DNA of 64,000 bases from Cellulosimicrobium sp. ES-005 (lineage in GTDB: Bacteria; Actinomycetota; Actinomycetes; Actinomycetales; Cellulomonadaceae): the NCBI RefSeq assembly GCF_040448685.1, contig NZ_CP159290.1, positions 3,844,001-3,908,000 on the forward strand, given 5' to 3'. The notes under the pieces were generated by a model. It was not told the DNA's origin. It was given only the letters and a program-made list of their open reading frames with translations, and made no database searches. Below are positions 7,406-15,794 of this stretch, piece after piece (position 1 is the stretch's first letter; each line of letters opens with the position of its first letter). Position numbers and translations under genes: made by a program.

Positions 7406-8245
7406 TCAGTAGGTGCCGAACGCGACGATCCGGTCGAGCCACTGCTGGCTGACGCGGCGCTCGTCGACGGGCAGGGGCGGGACGGCTCCGGTCTGCATGG
7501 CGCGGATCGCGGACCACTCTGCAGGCGGGACCAGGCGCACCTTGCCGCGTGCCTGGTTGAAGAAATAGACGGCGACAGCAGAGTCGGCGTAGACGTAGAA
7601 GCCCATGTCGTCCTCCTGGGGTTCGGGCGGGGGCGGGGTAGGTGCGGGGGGAGTAGGGCTCGGGGCCGGCGCTCCAATGGCCGCGACGATGCCGGGGATC
7701 TGAGCGATGCGGGCGTCGCCGGGGCAGACCTTCCCGACGGCGGACGAGTAGTGCATCCCACCGCCGCGCTGCAACCGACCCGCGCGCGGGTCGGGAAGGC
7801 GAGGAAACGCGCCATCCACACCTAGTCGGTGCCAGGAGATTCCCCGCGACGAGGCGCCAATCTTCGAGTCCTGTGCAAGGCGGACCGGGATGTCGTGCGT
7901 CACGCAGATCCACCGGCACAGCGCTACCAGGGCCTCGACCTGTGCCGCAGTCCAGGGCGGCGGCTCCCACCCGGGGCGCCCCGTATACCCGTCCCACGTC
8001 TCGATCGAGATCGTCGCGTCGTTCCCATCAAGGTCCGCCGCGGAGTACCGATCCGTATCGATGTACTGCTCGACCGTGCCATCCTCGCGAACATAGAAGT
8101 GCGAGCATGCGCCGCCCTTGGAGAACATCGGGTACAGCGACGTCGAGTTCGACACAGCGGTGTGCAGGTTGATGCGGTTGCGCTCCGTGGCGCGCCTGAA
8201 CGTGCGCGGGACGAGCTTCCTGATCGCACCGGGATAGATCGCCAT
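7406..8245 (-). CDS. Endolysin: N-acetylmuramoyl-L-alanine amidase
   Basis: The 279-residue protein has an N-terminal Amidase_2/PGRP domain (about 1-195). The zinc ligands are visible as His28 (NLHTA), His139 (SWHRLG) and Cys174 (KVCPGD), as in T7 lysozyme. A Pro-rich linker near residues 195-215 leads to a C-terminal domain of about 65 residues that probably binds the cell wall. It should cut the bond between muramic acid and the stem peptide. The ATG at 8243-8245 overlaps the preceding stop (TGATG) and has GAGGAGGGG upstream. There is no signal peptide, so release depends on a holin. Confidence 0.92.
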   Translation of the reverse strand: MAIYPGAIRKLVPRTFRRATERNRINLHTAVSNSTSLYPMFSKGGACSHFYVREDGTVEQYIDTDRYSAADLDGNDATISIETWDGYTGRPGWEPPPWTAAQVEALVALCRWICVTHDIPVRLAQDSKIGASSRGISWHRLGVDGAFPRLPDPRAGRLQRGGGMHYSSAVGKVCPGDARIAQIPGIVAAIGAPAPSPTPPAPTPPPPEPQEDDMGFYVYADSAVAVYFFNQARGKVRLVPPAEWSAIRAMQTGAVPPLPVDERRVSQQWLDRIVAFGTY

Positions 8246-8868
8246 CACCCCTCCTCGGGGACGCACAGCGTGGCCTGACGCCACGACTGAGTGGTCGGGA
8301 CGAACGGGTCAGTGCGGGTCTGCACCCAGAACGACGTAGCAGTGGACCCGTCGGGGCATGTCGGGCCCGGCGGACCTGCGGGTCCCGGCGGACCGGCCGG
8401 TCCAGGCGCGCCCGTCGCGCCAACGTCGCCCTTGGCCCCGACCGGACCCGTGGGCCCTGGGGGTCCCGCAGGCCCATCAGCGCCAGGCAAGCCCGGCTCC
8501 CCGTCAGCACCGCTCACACCACGCGCTCCCGTGAGGCCATCCGTTCCGTCATCGCCGTCCGCGCCGGGAACCCCGGGCGCACCTACCGTCCCCTGCGGAC
8601 CAGCAGGCCCACGCTCACCCTGGGGGCCCGGCACGGGGACGACGTTCGATTCCGGCTCTGGCACATCGACCGGCGCCTCGCCCTGCTGCGCCAGCCGTTC
8701 GTTTGCCTCGGCGACAGCGGCTTGCAGGGCAGCGATCTCGGCCTGCTGCTGGTCGCGCTCTGCCGCCCCGGAGTCAAGGCGGTACAGCACCACCGCGAGG
8801 AGCACCGCGACAATTCCCATGACCGCCACCGGAGCGACCCAGGACCCGATCTTGAACACCCGGTTCAC
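8245..8868 (-). CDS. Membrane-anchored collagen-like protein in the lysis block
   Basis: The 207-residue protein has one N-terminal transmembrane helix ([19 protein letters not shown]), a short coiled coil (about residues 35-65) and about 29 uninterrupted Gly-X-Y triplets. A C-terminal globular tail with two cysteines (PTCPDG and ATLCVP) follows. Collagen-like repeats are common in phage fibres, but here they are tethered to the membrane. The gene overlaps its neighbours on both sides (ATGA and TGATG). Possible roles are a spanin-like or holin-regulating protein, or a surface-exposed lysogeny factor; none is proven. Confidence 0.75.
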   Translation of the reverse strand: MNRVFKIGSWVAPVAVMGIVAVLLAVVLYRLDSGAAERDQQQAEIAALQAAVAEANERLAQQGEAPVDVPEPESNVVPVPGPQGERGPAGPQGTVGAPGVPGADGDDGTDGLTGARGVSGADGEPGLPGADGPAGPPGPTGPVGAKGDVGATGAPGPAGPPGPAGPPGPTCPDGSTATSFWVQTRTDPFVPTTQSWRQATLCVPEEG

Positions 8869-9224
8869 TGCCCACCCCCGAACCGCTCGATGAGGAACAG
8901 GGCCACCGGGACGAGGATGCTCGCCGCGAGCCAGCGCAGGTTGACCTGCATCCGATCCGCGCGCTCCTTCAACTCCGACACGACCTTGTCCACGCGCGCC
9001 GACAGGGCCAAGTCCTCCCGCTGCCGTGCCGACTTCTCCTCCGCGACCGCCTCAGCGCGTGCCGTTCGCTCGTCGGCGATGTCGCGCCCCTGCTCGTCGA
9101 AACGCTCATCGACCCGCCGGGACTCGGCCTGGAACATGTCCTTCGTGACGACGTCGTCAAGCTTGCGGTCCACCGACTTCAAGAGCCGCATCAGCTCCCA
9201 CGGCGTGGGTTCCGTTTCCGGCAT
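8865..9224 (-). CDS. Coiled-coil protein with C-terminal membrane helix, holin-like
   Basis: The 119-residue protein has a long charged coiled coil (about residues 15-85) and a C-terminal hydrophobic helix ([20 protein letters not shown]). This resembles actinophage holin/lysis-accessory proteins with an N-in coiled coil and a terminal anchor. The ATG at 9224 follows the upstream stop by 4 bases and is preferred to a TTG at 9245. Immediate neighbours are the collagen-like protein and the amidase. Confidence 0.65.
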   Translation of the reverse strand: MPETEPTPWELMRLLKSVDRKLDDVVTKDMFQAESRRVDERFDEQGRDIADERTARAEAVAEEKSARQREDLALSARVDKVVSELKERADRMQVNLRWLAASILVPVALFLIERFGGGQ

Positions 9225-9228
9225 CCGT

Positions 9229-9756
9229 CTAGACGCCGATCGCAATCCAGGACACCGGGACCGCGGTGGCCGATCCCACCTGCGCCGTGGACCGGCCCGC
9301 CACCTGGAATCCGGACGCCGAGCGCGAGTTGACGTAGAGATCCGGGCGAGGCCCCGTCCAGTTCCCGTCAGGCGTCAGGCTCACCGACGGCGGGCTGGCG
9401 AAGAGGCCGCTCGGCAGCGTGACATTCTGTGTCGCCGTCAACGGCGGGGCGGCCGTCCCGTAGTTCAGAGTGACCGACCCGTGCGCGATCGCGATCCCGG
9501 ACGAGCGCGCCCACACGATCCACGCGTCGTTCGATCCGGTCGTGTTGATCTCGAAATTCGTCGTGTCTGTACGCCAGATGAGCAGCGGACGGGAAGCGGA
9601 AGGCGTCCACCCTAGGTCGACCAGAAGCTGCGCCCGTTCGGTCGCGTTCGCTACCGGGACGATGTCGTTGACCGACGCGAGGGCGTCGTTGATCGCCTGC
9701 CGACGCGGTGTCTCAAGCGGGGCCGGGACGGTGTGCTTACGGGCCGACGTTGCCAT
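9229..9756 (-). CDS. Tail appendage protein with lectin-like C-terminal module
   Basis: The 175-residue protein has a short helical N-terminus (ETPRRQAINDALASVNDIVPV) typical of segments attached to a tail. A beta-rich domain follows with the pattern VTLPSGLFASPPSVSLTP ... GFQVAG ... VPVSWIAIGV. The pattern FxxPPxVxxTP followed by WxAxG recurs in phage receptor-binding modules of H-type-lectin fold. It probably contributes to host recognition. It lies between minor tail proteins and the lysis block. Confidence 0.65.
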   Translation of the reverse strand: MATSARKHTVPAPLETPRRQAINDALASVNDIVPVANATERAQLLVDLGWTPSASRPLLIWRTDTTNFEINTTGSNDAWIVWARSSGIAIAHGSVTLNYGTAAPPLTATQNVTLPSGLFASPPSVSLTPDGNWTGPRPDLYVNSRSASGFQVAGRSTAQVGSATAVPVSWIAIGV

Positions 9757-9874
9757 CGGGCGCCTCCTCGTCAGTGTTCGGCGGGAACTCGCCGCGGGTC
9801 GCGTGCCAGGCGTAGTGGTCTACGGGCGCCCGGGTGTCGTAGATGCAGCCACAGATCAGGCAGACGTCGTACAC
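9737..9874 (-). CDS. Zinc-finger-like microprotein
   Basis: The 45-residue peptide starts at GTG with GAGGGGG upstream. It contains CLIC then HYAWH (C-x2-C-x11-H-x3-H), close to the spacing of a classical C2H2 finger. It overlaps the start of the next gene by 20 bases. Similar tiny proteins occur near tail genes of actinophages; no function is known. Confidence 0.6.
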   Translation of the reverse strand: MYDVCLICGCIYDTRAPVDHYAWHATRGEFPPNTDEEAPDGNVGP

Positions 9875-9884
9875 GGTGGCCCCC

Positions 9885-10853
9885 TCAGGCGTAGCGGGTG
9901 TAGGTGACGGACAGGAGCATCCCGTCACCGTTTCCGGCGCCAGCGACTGCCCAGTAGTTGCCGCCGACGGTCGCGAGTCCCTTGACGCCGCCGGTGCGCA
10001 TCGCCTCGGCCACGTCCGAGGTGAGGTCGACCCAGCCGCCCGCCCCCGAAACGGTCGGGCCGAACACGGTCGGGGCGCCAGACGGTGGGGTGCCGTTCGC
10101 GGCTGCCTGAACCGTCATCGGCGGCCCCCCGGACCCGCCAGGAAGGACCGGTCGCAGCATCACCGCGACCCGGTCGAAGCTGATGGCACCGAGGTTCACG
10201 AGCTGGTCGCCGTAGACGGCGAGGCCGGTGAGCGGGCCAGACCCGAACGCGTCTCCCTGGTAGAGGGTGCTTCTGCCCCCATAGCGGTCGGTGTTCCACC
10301 GGTCGTATGCGGCCCGGATGTGCCGGTATGTTCCCGACCACTGCGGCGCGATGGCCTGCGTGACCTGAACCGTCGCGCCCGGCGTCGGATCTGGCGGCGG
10401 AGGCGGCGGGGGCGGCGGGGCGGTCGCGGACGGTCCATGCACCAGGACCGGGGTGCCCCAGTCCGACAGGGCGATCCACACGTCGCGCGGCAGAGTCCCG
10501 TACGTCGCCGGCACGAACGGCAGCGTGTACCCGGCGCCGTTCCACGAGACTGTTGCGGTCGTCGCACCGATCGCCGTCATCGACGCTGGCACCACCGGGT
10601 CCAACGGGTCCAACGGCCCCAGAACCAGCAGCGGGCGACCGCCATCCGCCAGCACCCGGGCTAGTCCGCCACCAACACCAGCGTCAGCGATCCGGTACCG
10701 GCCCGGCTGAGCGGGCAGCCACAGCGTCGAGTCTCCCGGCATCGTCACCTGCACCAGCCGCCCAGCCACATCCACGGCCTGTACCAGGCACACCACCGAC
10801 GTCGACCCGTCGTCGCCGTCCGGCGGGGTGAAGAGGTCCAGGTCCGAGATCAC
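9885..10853 (-). CDS. Minor tail protein
   Basis: The 322-residue protein has an N-terminal OB-like part (residues about 15-150) typical of tail-hub proteins. A run of nine prolines follows, then a C-terminal beta domain (TYRHIRAAYDRWNTDRYGG onward) that may bind ligand. The start overlaps the stop of the upstream tail protein by 4 bases. Its order after the tape measure and two hub-like proteins fits the tail tip. No catalytic motif is seen. Confidence 0.65.
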   Translation of the reverse strand: MISDLDLFTPPDGDDGSTSVVCLVQAVDVAGRLVQVTMPGDSTLWLPAQPGRYRIADAGVGGGLARVLADGGRPLLVLGPLDPLDPVVPASMTAIGATTATVSWNGAGYTLPFVPATYGTLPRDVWIALSDWGTPVLVHGPSATAPPPPPPPPPDPTPGATVQVTQAIAPQWSGTYRHIRAAYDRWNTDRYGGRSTLYQGDAFGSGPLTGLAVYGDQLVNLGAISFDRVAVMLRPVLPGGSGGPPMTVQAAANGTPPSGAPTVFGPTVSGAGGWVDLTSDVAEAMRTGGVKGLATVGGNYWAVAGAGNGDGMLLSVTYTRYA

Positions 10854-11941
10854 GGCTGCACCCCCACGTCGACTCGCTGCGGCCCGTCGTCCACCGTCAG
10901 CGGCAGGTCGTACCCCGTGACCCAGCCCCAGAACCGTTGCCCGTCACGCAGCACCTCCACCGCGTCATCAAGGTCGATCCGCGGATCCGGGGCACACGTC
11001 ACCGGCACTGACGTCGCCGGCAGAAGGCTGTTCGCCAGCATCGTCCTCGCCGACCGCAGAGCCTGGTTCGTCGTCGTGATCAGCGGCGAAGACCACCGCT
11101 TCGTCACCACCCCGTACTGCCCACCCACAGCCATCGGCCCCGTCGTCTGCGACGCCACCGCCTGCACGTCCTCCACCCCAGACGCCGACGACTCCGCGAC
11201 CACCTGGTTGAACGCCCCGTCACGCGTGTCCGACCGCGCCACCGTCTCCACCGTGCCGCGCTCACCATCACGCAGCGTCAACACCGGCACCGGGGCATCC
11301 GGCAGCGGGGCGCGAAAGAACACCTGCCCCCACTCATCCGTCCGCAACAGCGCAGGCCACGCATCCGCGATCTCCTGCAACGCCGACAGCCGCGAATCCG
11401 ACCACGCCATCCCCGCCGGGCACGCACGATCCACCAACGCAGGATCGAACGCCACCGACACCCCCACCGGCAGCAGACGCCGCGCCTCAGACACCAACGT
11501 CGCACCCGAACGCGGCTGCGTCGGAGTCGTCAACAACGCATCCTTCACACGCCGCAACCGACCCTCCGCCGACACCTGCACTATGCCGTCGTCACCGTCC
11601 TCCCAGTCCGTGACCAGGAACCGGCCCACCCGCGTCTCCCACGACTCCGGGCCAGCAGTCGAGGACACCACGACCGAGACCTGCAACTCCTGCCCGTACC
11701 GGGCCAGCGGATGCACCGGGTCAGACCCCGGGCGCCAGTCGAACAGCGAACCATCCACCGTCGTCTGCGCCGGCACCGTCAGAGACAGGCGCTCCGGCAC
11801 GTCCTGCGACACCTGCGCCGTGACCCGCCCGGAGACGACCGGGATATCGTCCGCGAGCAGACGCCCACCCAGCCACGCCGACACTCGGGGCGTCCACCCG
11901 CACGACCCCGACAGGACCTCGTCAGGAGCACCAGCACGCAC
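10850..11941 (-). CDS. Minor tail/baseplate hub protein (DUF5047-like)
   Basis: The 363-residue protein has alternating beta segments and the layout of the tail hub of actinobacterial siphophages, which resembles DUF5047. It includes VSARVTAQVSQDVPERLSLTVP-like strands near residue 40 and a conserved RVGRFLVTDWEDGDDGIVQV region near 105. It is the third gene downstream of the tape measure and should form part of the tail-tip ring. The DUF assignment is from pattern and context only. Confidence 0.65.
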   Translation of the reverse strand: MRAGAPDEVLSGSCGWTPRVSAWLGGRLLADDIPVVSGRVTAQVSQDVPERLSLTVPAQTTVDGSLFDWRPGSDPVHPLARYGQELQVSVVVSSTAGPESWETRVGRFLVTDWEDGDDGIVQVSAEGRLRRVKDALLTTPTQPRSGATLVSEARRLLPVGVSVAFDPALVDRACPAGMAWSDSRLSALQEIADAWPALLRTDEWGQVFFRAPLPDAPVPVLTLRDGERGTVETVARSDTRDGAFNQVVAESSASGVEDVQAVASQTTGPMAVGGQYGVVTKRWSSPLITTTNQALRSARTMLANSLLPATSVPVTCAPDPRIDLDDAVEVLRDGQRFWGWVTGYDLPLTVDDGPQRVDVGVQP

Positions 11942-11953
11942 CGCGCACCCCCG

Positions 11954-12763
11954 TCACTGGTACTGACCCCACTCGGTCGTGTCGAAGTCGTTCCAAGTCG
12001 AGCCAGCGAACAGGGCGTCGAACGCGTCCCACGTCGGGAAGGACGTCTCGGCTGCAAGGTCGAAGTCGTCCCAGGTCCACGCGGACAGGGCGCGCGACGG
12101 CTCCGGGTCGTCCACGAACAGGAACGACAGGCTCCACACCCGCTGCGTCGACAGCTCGCCGCCCTCGACCGCCTCCCACAGCCGAGACGGCGCCGAGACA
12201 AGAAGGATCAGTTCGACCGCTGGCCAGTCGCGCATGGTGCCGTCGGTCCGCACGAGCACCGGCCGACCCGACTGCAACAGCGCCCCGATCGCTGCGTTGT
12301 TCTCCCTGTCAGCCCGGATGAGCAGCTCGCCGCCACCATCGCCACCAGACGCGTACCGGACAGGCGGGCGGCGACGACCCGGCACGTTGAACGTCGCCAC
12401 GTTGATCTGCGGTTCGCGCGGCAGGCTGTTCGACAGCCACACGAAGTCCACCGAGGTCTGCCCATCCAGCGACTGCAACGCGTACCCGGTGGGGTGCGAT
12501 ACCGTCACCAGAGCCGCCGAGTACGTGACCCCCTGCACGATCGCCGAGTACGTCACGGGGGCGTTCAGCGCGCTCCGGTTGTCGACGAGAACGACCTGCC
12601 CCCCATCACCGACACCCGTGCCACCAGGCACCGGCCAAGACGAGCCCGCGCCCGTCGACCCGGTCACGACATACTCCGCACCAGCAGGCACGTCCCCGAT
12701 CACGATCTGCACCGGCGGGGGAGACCCCGCCGTCGTCACGAGAGCCGCAGTGATCGTCACCAT
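11954..12763 (-). CDS. Distal tail-like minor tail protein
   Basis: The 269-residue protein directly follows the tape measure gene with an overlapping stop/start, the usual place of the distal tail (Dit) protein. Its middle part (STQRVWSLSFLFVDDPEPS) is typical of phage tail proteins that contact the tube. The C-terminal repeat of WDxFDxLxAGSTW type (AWTWDDFDLAAET, TWDAFDALFAGSTW) is characteristic of this actinophage group. Confidence 0.7.
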   Translation of the reverse strand: MVTITAALVTTAGSPPPVQIVIGDVPAGAEYVVTGSTGAGSSWPVPGGTGVGDGGQVVLVDNRSALNAPVTYSAIVQGVTYSAALVTVSHPTGYALQSLDGQTSVDFVWLSNSLPREPQINVATFNVPGRRRPPVRYASGGDGGGELLIRADRENNAAIGALLQSGRPVLVRTDGTMRDWPAVELILLVSAPSRLWEAVEGGELSTQRVWSLSFLFVDDPEPSRALSAWTWDDFDLAAETSFPTWDAFDALFAGSTWNDFDTTEWGQYQ

Positions 12764-15447
12764 CAGCGGGCCGCCCTTCGAGACTGCGAGGTCCGGATCG
12801 CCGACGTTGCCTGCGAGCGGGCGACCGTCGACACCTCGGCCAGCAGGTACTCGCCCGTGAACGGGTTCTGCACGTACACCGCCGTCGGCGTCTGCTGGCC
12901 GCCTGCCGCCGAAGGGGCCGGGTTCGAGTTCGAGTACGGAACACCCGGCACCGCACCGACAGCGCCGATCGCCCTCGTCGCAGCCGAGTTCGTGATCATC
13001 CCCGTGGCTGGCGCGGTGAATAGCTCCGGGCCGTTCTCGCCCACGAGGTACGTCTGACCGCCCGTCACGGGGCCACCAGACGCACGTTCCCCAGATGGCA
13101 CGTAGTACCCGGCGGGGGGACGAATCCCCGTCTCCTTGAACGCGGTCGTGATCTCGATCGTCCGGTCCTTGATCGACGCGTAGGCCGCCTTGAGGTTCTC
13201 GATCGCGGACATCGCCTGGCCCGTGTCAGCCCGGATGTTCGTCTGCACCTGCGCCGGGATCAGCCCCAGTTCGTCAGCGAGACCGTTGGCCTCGTCCGCG
13301 GACATACCCGCCGCCTGCGCCACCCCGAGGAACCGGTCGCGCGACGTCTGCATCACGGCCTGGAGCGACGTCTGATCGGCCCCGTTCTTCTGCATGGCCG
13401 CGATCACGTCCCACGTCGACGAAGCGATGTCGTCGAGTGCGGCCTGGTTGTCGCGCCCCTTCTGGGTCGTGATGTCGAGCGTCGCGCCGTTCTCCGAGAG
13501 CTTGGTGTTCGCGTCCGCAATCGCCTGCTCGAGTTGGCGCTGCGCATCACGCTCTGACAGGACGACACCAGCAGCCTCCTGCTGAGCCGAGATCAGGTCG
13601 GCGAGAGCCGTCGTCTGGTTCACGACCTCGGACGTCGTCGCCGAGTACGTGGACGCGAGGTCCTCCTGGGCCACGCCAGCGGCATCGTCAGCGAGCTTCT
13701 TCTGAGCGGCCTGCTTCTCGGCGTCCGTCAGGGCGCGAGACTCCTCGTCCAGTGCCCCAGTGAGCAGGCGCGAGGCGGCGGCGTTGATCTCCCCCTGGGT
13801 CATGACCTCGTCACCGGAGGCCACGTACTCGCGTGTGGCCGCTGTGACGCGCCGTATCGCGTCCTCGTTTCCGAGGATGTAGCCCTGAAGGTCCTCAACG
13901 GCAACGCCGACCCGCTCCGCCCGATCAATCAGGGACTCCGCGTCCTTGCCGAAGAGGTTGTCCAGCCAGTCGTTCCGATCCTGGCTGAGCGCGTCATTGA
14001 TGCGCGACAGAGTCTGGTCAGTCCGTTTTCCCAGTTCGTCCAGGGTCCCCATGTACTCGTCGGTTCGGGCCTTGGCCTCGGCCGCGTTCTGGGCCCAGAT
14101 CGTCAGCCCGATTGCAGCGGCCCCGATGGCCGCGCCGAGGGCCCCGGCGCCGATCCCGGCCGTCTTCATCGAGATGTTGAGCCCGCCCAGTGCGGTCTTG
14201 GTGTCGGAGATGAACGTCGCGAACTTCATGAGGCCCGCGATGCCGAGCGTCACGAGTCCTCCGGTGCCCACGAATGCGGTCGTCGCCGAGAGGACCGGTG
14301 CCGGGATCTGCCCGATGGCATCGACGACGGAGTCCGCTCCCTGCACGAGGCCCCGAAGGACGTCGTTCGCCCCCGAGCCCGACTTGATGAACGCTGTCTC
14401 GATCGACCCGGACAGCCCCTCGAGGTCGCCCTTGAGATTGTCGAGCCGCATGGCCGCCTGCTCGGCGGCATACCCCTGGTCGTTGACCGCGTCGACCCAC
14501 CCCTGGATCCCGTCCGCGCCCTGCTGGTACAGCACGTTCGCGGACCGGATCGCGTCCGACCCGAAGATCGTCGCCATCGCCGCGTCACGCTGAGCCTGCG
14601 GGAGCGGAGCCAGCGCGGTCTCGAGCTGACCCGCGAGGTTCGTGATCCCGACGAAGTTGCCCTGCGCGTCGTACGCCGCTATCCCGAGATCCCGCATCGT
14701 CTTGGCGGACTTCTCGGACGGGTTCGCCAGCGCCAGCAGCATCGTCTTGAACGACGTTCCGGCGTCAGACCCGAGCAGACCCGCCGACGCGAACGCAGAC
14801 AGTGTGCCCGTCGTCTCCTCGATCGACAGGCCGAACTGCGACGCCACGAGACCCGACTGGTTCAGCGCCTGCGCCAGGTCCGTCACGTCCCCCTGCGCCT
14901 TGCCCGCCCCGGCCGCGAGCAGGTCCGCGATGTGCGTCACATCCTCGCCGGACAGCCCGAACTGGGTCATTGCGGTGGCCGCGATCTCAGCGGCGGAAGC
15001 CACGTCCAGCTCGCCGGCTGCCGCGAGGTCGAGCGAGCCCGTCAGGGCGCCACCCAGGATGTCCGCGGTCGAGACGCCAGCCTTCGATAGGTTCTCGATG
15101 GCCGCCGCAGCCTCGGTCGCGGAGAACGCGGTGTCCGCGCCCGCCTGGATCGCCGCCTCGCGCAGCGCCTCCATCTCGGACGCCGAGGCCATCGTCGCCG
15201 CCCGCACCGACGACATCGCAGCATCGAAGTCAGCGAACTTCGCCACCGCGAGCGTCGTCGCCCCCACCGCCGCGAGACCCAGCGCACCCAAGGTGTTCGA
15301 CACCTGGCCAATGTGCTGCTCCTTGGACGCGACGTAGTCCAGACCCTTCGTGCCCAGGTCCTTCATCGCCTGCTGAGCAGTCTTCGCCCCGGCGACGAAA
15401 CCCTCGGTCTTGAGAGCGAGGCGGATGGCAGCGATGCGATCAGCCAC
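12763..15447 (-). CDS. Tape measure protein
   Basis: The protein is 894 residues, the largest in the prophage. Residues about 60-330 show the conserved TP901-type core (FADFDAAMSSVRAAT, AAIQAGADTAFSATEAAAAIENLSKAG, TSFKTMLLALANPSEKSAKTMRDLG). A glycine/alanine-rich hydrophobic stretch follows near 420 and long helical regions extend to the C-terminus. It sets tail length and is thought to enter the host on injection. A GTG at 15447 with GGGGG 9 bases upstream is preferred over an earlier TTG. It diverges from the plus-strand lipoprotein at 15492. Confidence 0.93.
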   Translation of the reverse strand: MADRIAAIRLALKTEGFVAGAKTAQQAMKDLGTKGLDYVASKEQHIGQVSNTLGALGLAAVGATTLAVAKFADFDAAMSSVRAATMASASEMEALREAAIQAGADTAFSATEAAAAIENLSKAGVSTADILGGALTGSLDLAAAGELDVASAAEIAATAMTQFGLSGEDVTHIADLLAAGAGKAQGDVTDLAQALNQSGLVASQFGLSIEETTGTLSAFASAGLLGSDAGTSFKTMLLALANPSEKSAKTMRDLGIAAYDAQGNFVGITNLAGQLETALAPLPQAQRDAAMATIFGSDAIRSANVLYQQGADGIQGWVDAVNDQGYAAEQAAMRLDNLKGDLEGLSGSIETAFIKSGSGANDVLRGLVQGADSVVDAIGQIPAPVLSATTAFVGTGGLVTLGIAGLMKFATFISDTKTALGGLNISMKTAGIGAGALGAAIGAAAIGLTIWAQNAAEAKARTDEYMGTLDELGKRTDQTLSRINDALSQDRNDWLDNLFGKDAESLIDRAERVGVAVEDLQGYILGNEDAIRRVTAATREYVASGDEVMTQGEINAAASRLLTGALDEESRALTDAEKQAAQKKLADDAAGVAQEDLASTYSATTSEVVNQTTALADLISAQQEAAGVVLSERDAQRQLEQAIADANTKLSENGATLDITTQKGRDNQAALDDIASSTWDVIAAMQKNGADQTSLQAVMQTSRDRFLGVAQAAGMSADEANGLADELGLIPAQVQTNIRADTGQAMSAIENLKAAYASIKDRTIEITTAFKETGIRPPAGYYVPSGERASGGPVTGGQTYLVGENGPELFTAPATGMITNSAATRAIGAVGAVPGVPYSNSNPAPSAAGGQQTPTAVYVQNPFTGEYLLAEVSTVARSQATSAIRTSQSRRAAR

Positions 15448-15491
15448 GGATTCACCCCCACACCAATAGGTCAATCCGGCACACTGGGCGG

Positions 15492-15794
15492 ATGAGAACG
15501 AAGGCTCTAGCGCTCGGCATCGCCTTGGTGCCGGTGGCGCTTTGGATATCCGGATGCTCCTCAGGCGACGCGCCGGTTGTGGACCAAGCCGTCCGTGCCT
15601 GCGACGAGGCTGTCGCCAGAGAAAGCGGCGGGGTTGCTGCGGATGTCGACTACTCGACGATCACGGCAGGCCGAGAGAGCCACTCCATCAGTGGAACCAT
15701 CGCGGTCGGGAGCGACGTCTACGACTATGTCTGTCGGGCGCAACTCAAGGACGACGCCTGGGAGGTCTCAGACGTCTCGGTGACTCGACGCTAG
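15492..15794 (+). CDS. Phage-encoded lipoprotein inserted against the operon (moron)
   Basis: The 100-residue protein has a signal peptide and lipobox (WISGCSS, Cys22). A small domain follows with two more cysteines (RACDEA and YVCRAQ) and the pattern GTIAVGSDVYDYVCRAQLKDDAWEVSDVSV. It is the only rightward gene inside the leftward structural operon. It lies exactly between the tape measure and tail-chaperone genes, and its end overlaps the chaperone end by 4 bases. Lysogeny-expressed lipoproteins in other phages act in superinfection exclusion by blocking DNA entry. That role is inference here; no similarity is claimed. Confidence 0.75.
   Translation: MRTKALALGIALVPVALWISGCSSGDAPVVDQAVRACDEAVARESGGVAADVDYSTITAGRESHSISGTIAVGSDVYDYVCRAQLKDDAWEVSDVSVTRR

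Noticed and set aside
8291-8893. Plus-strand Pro/Gly-rich frame opposite the collagen-like gene
   Set aside because: Antisense of Gly-X-Y codons also reads as Pro-Gly repeats. The minus-strand frame has the membrane helix, the coupling and the operon context.
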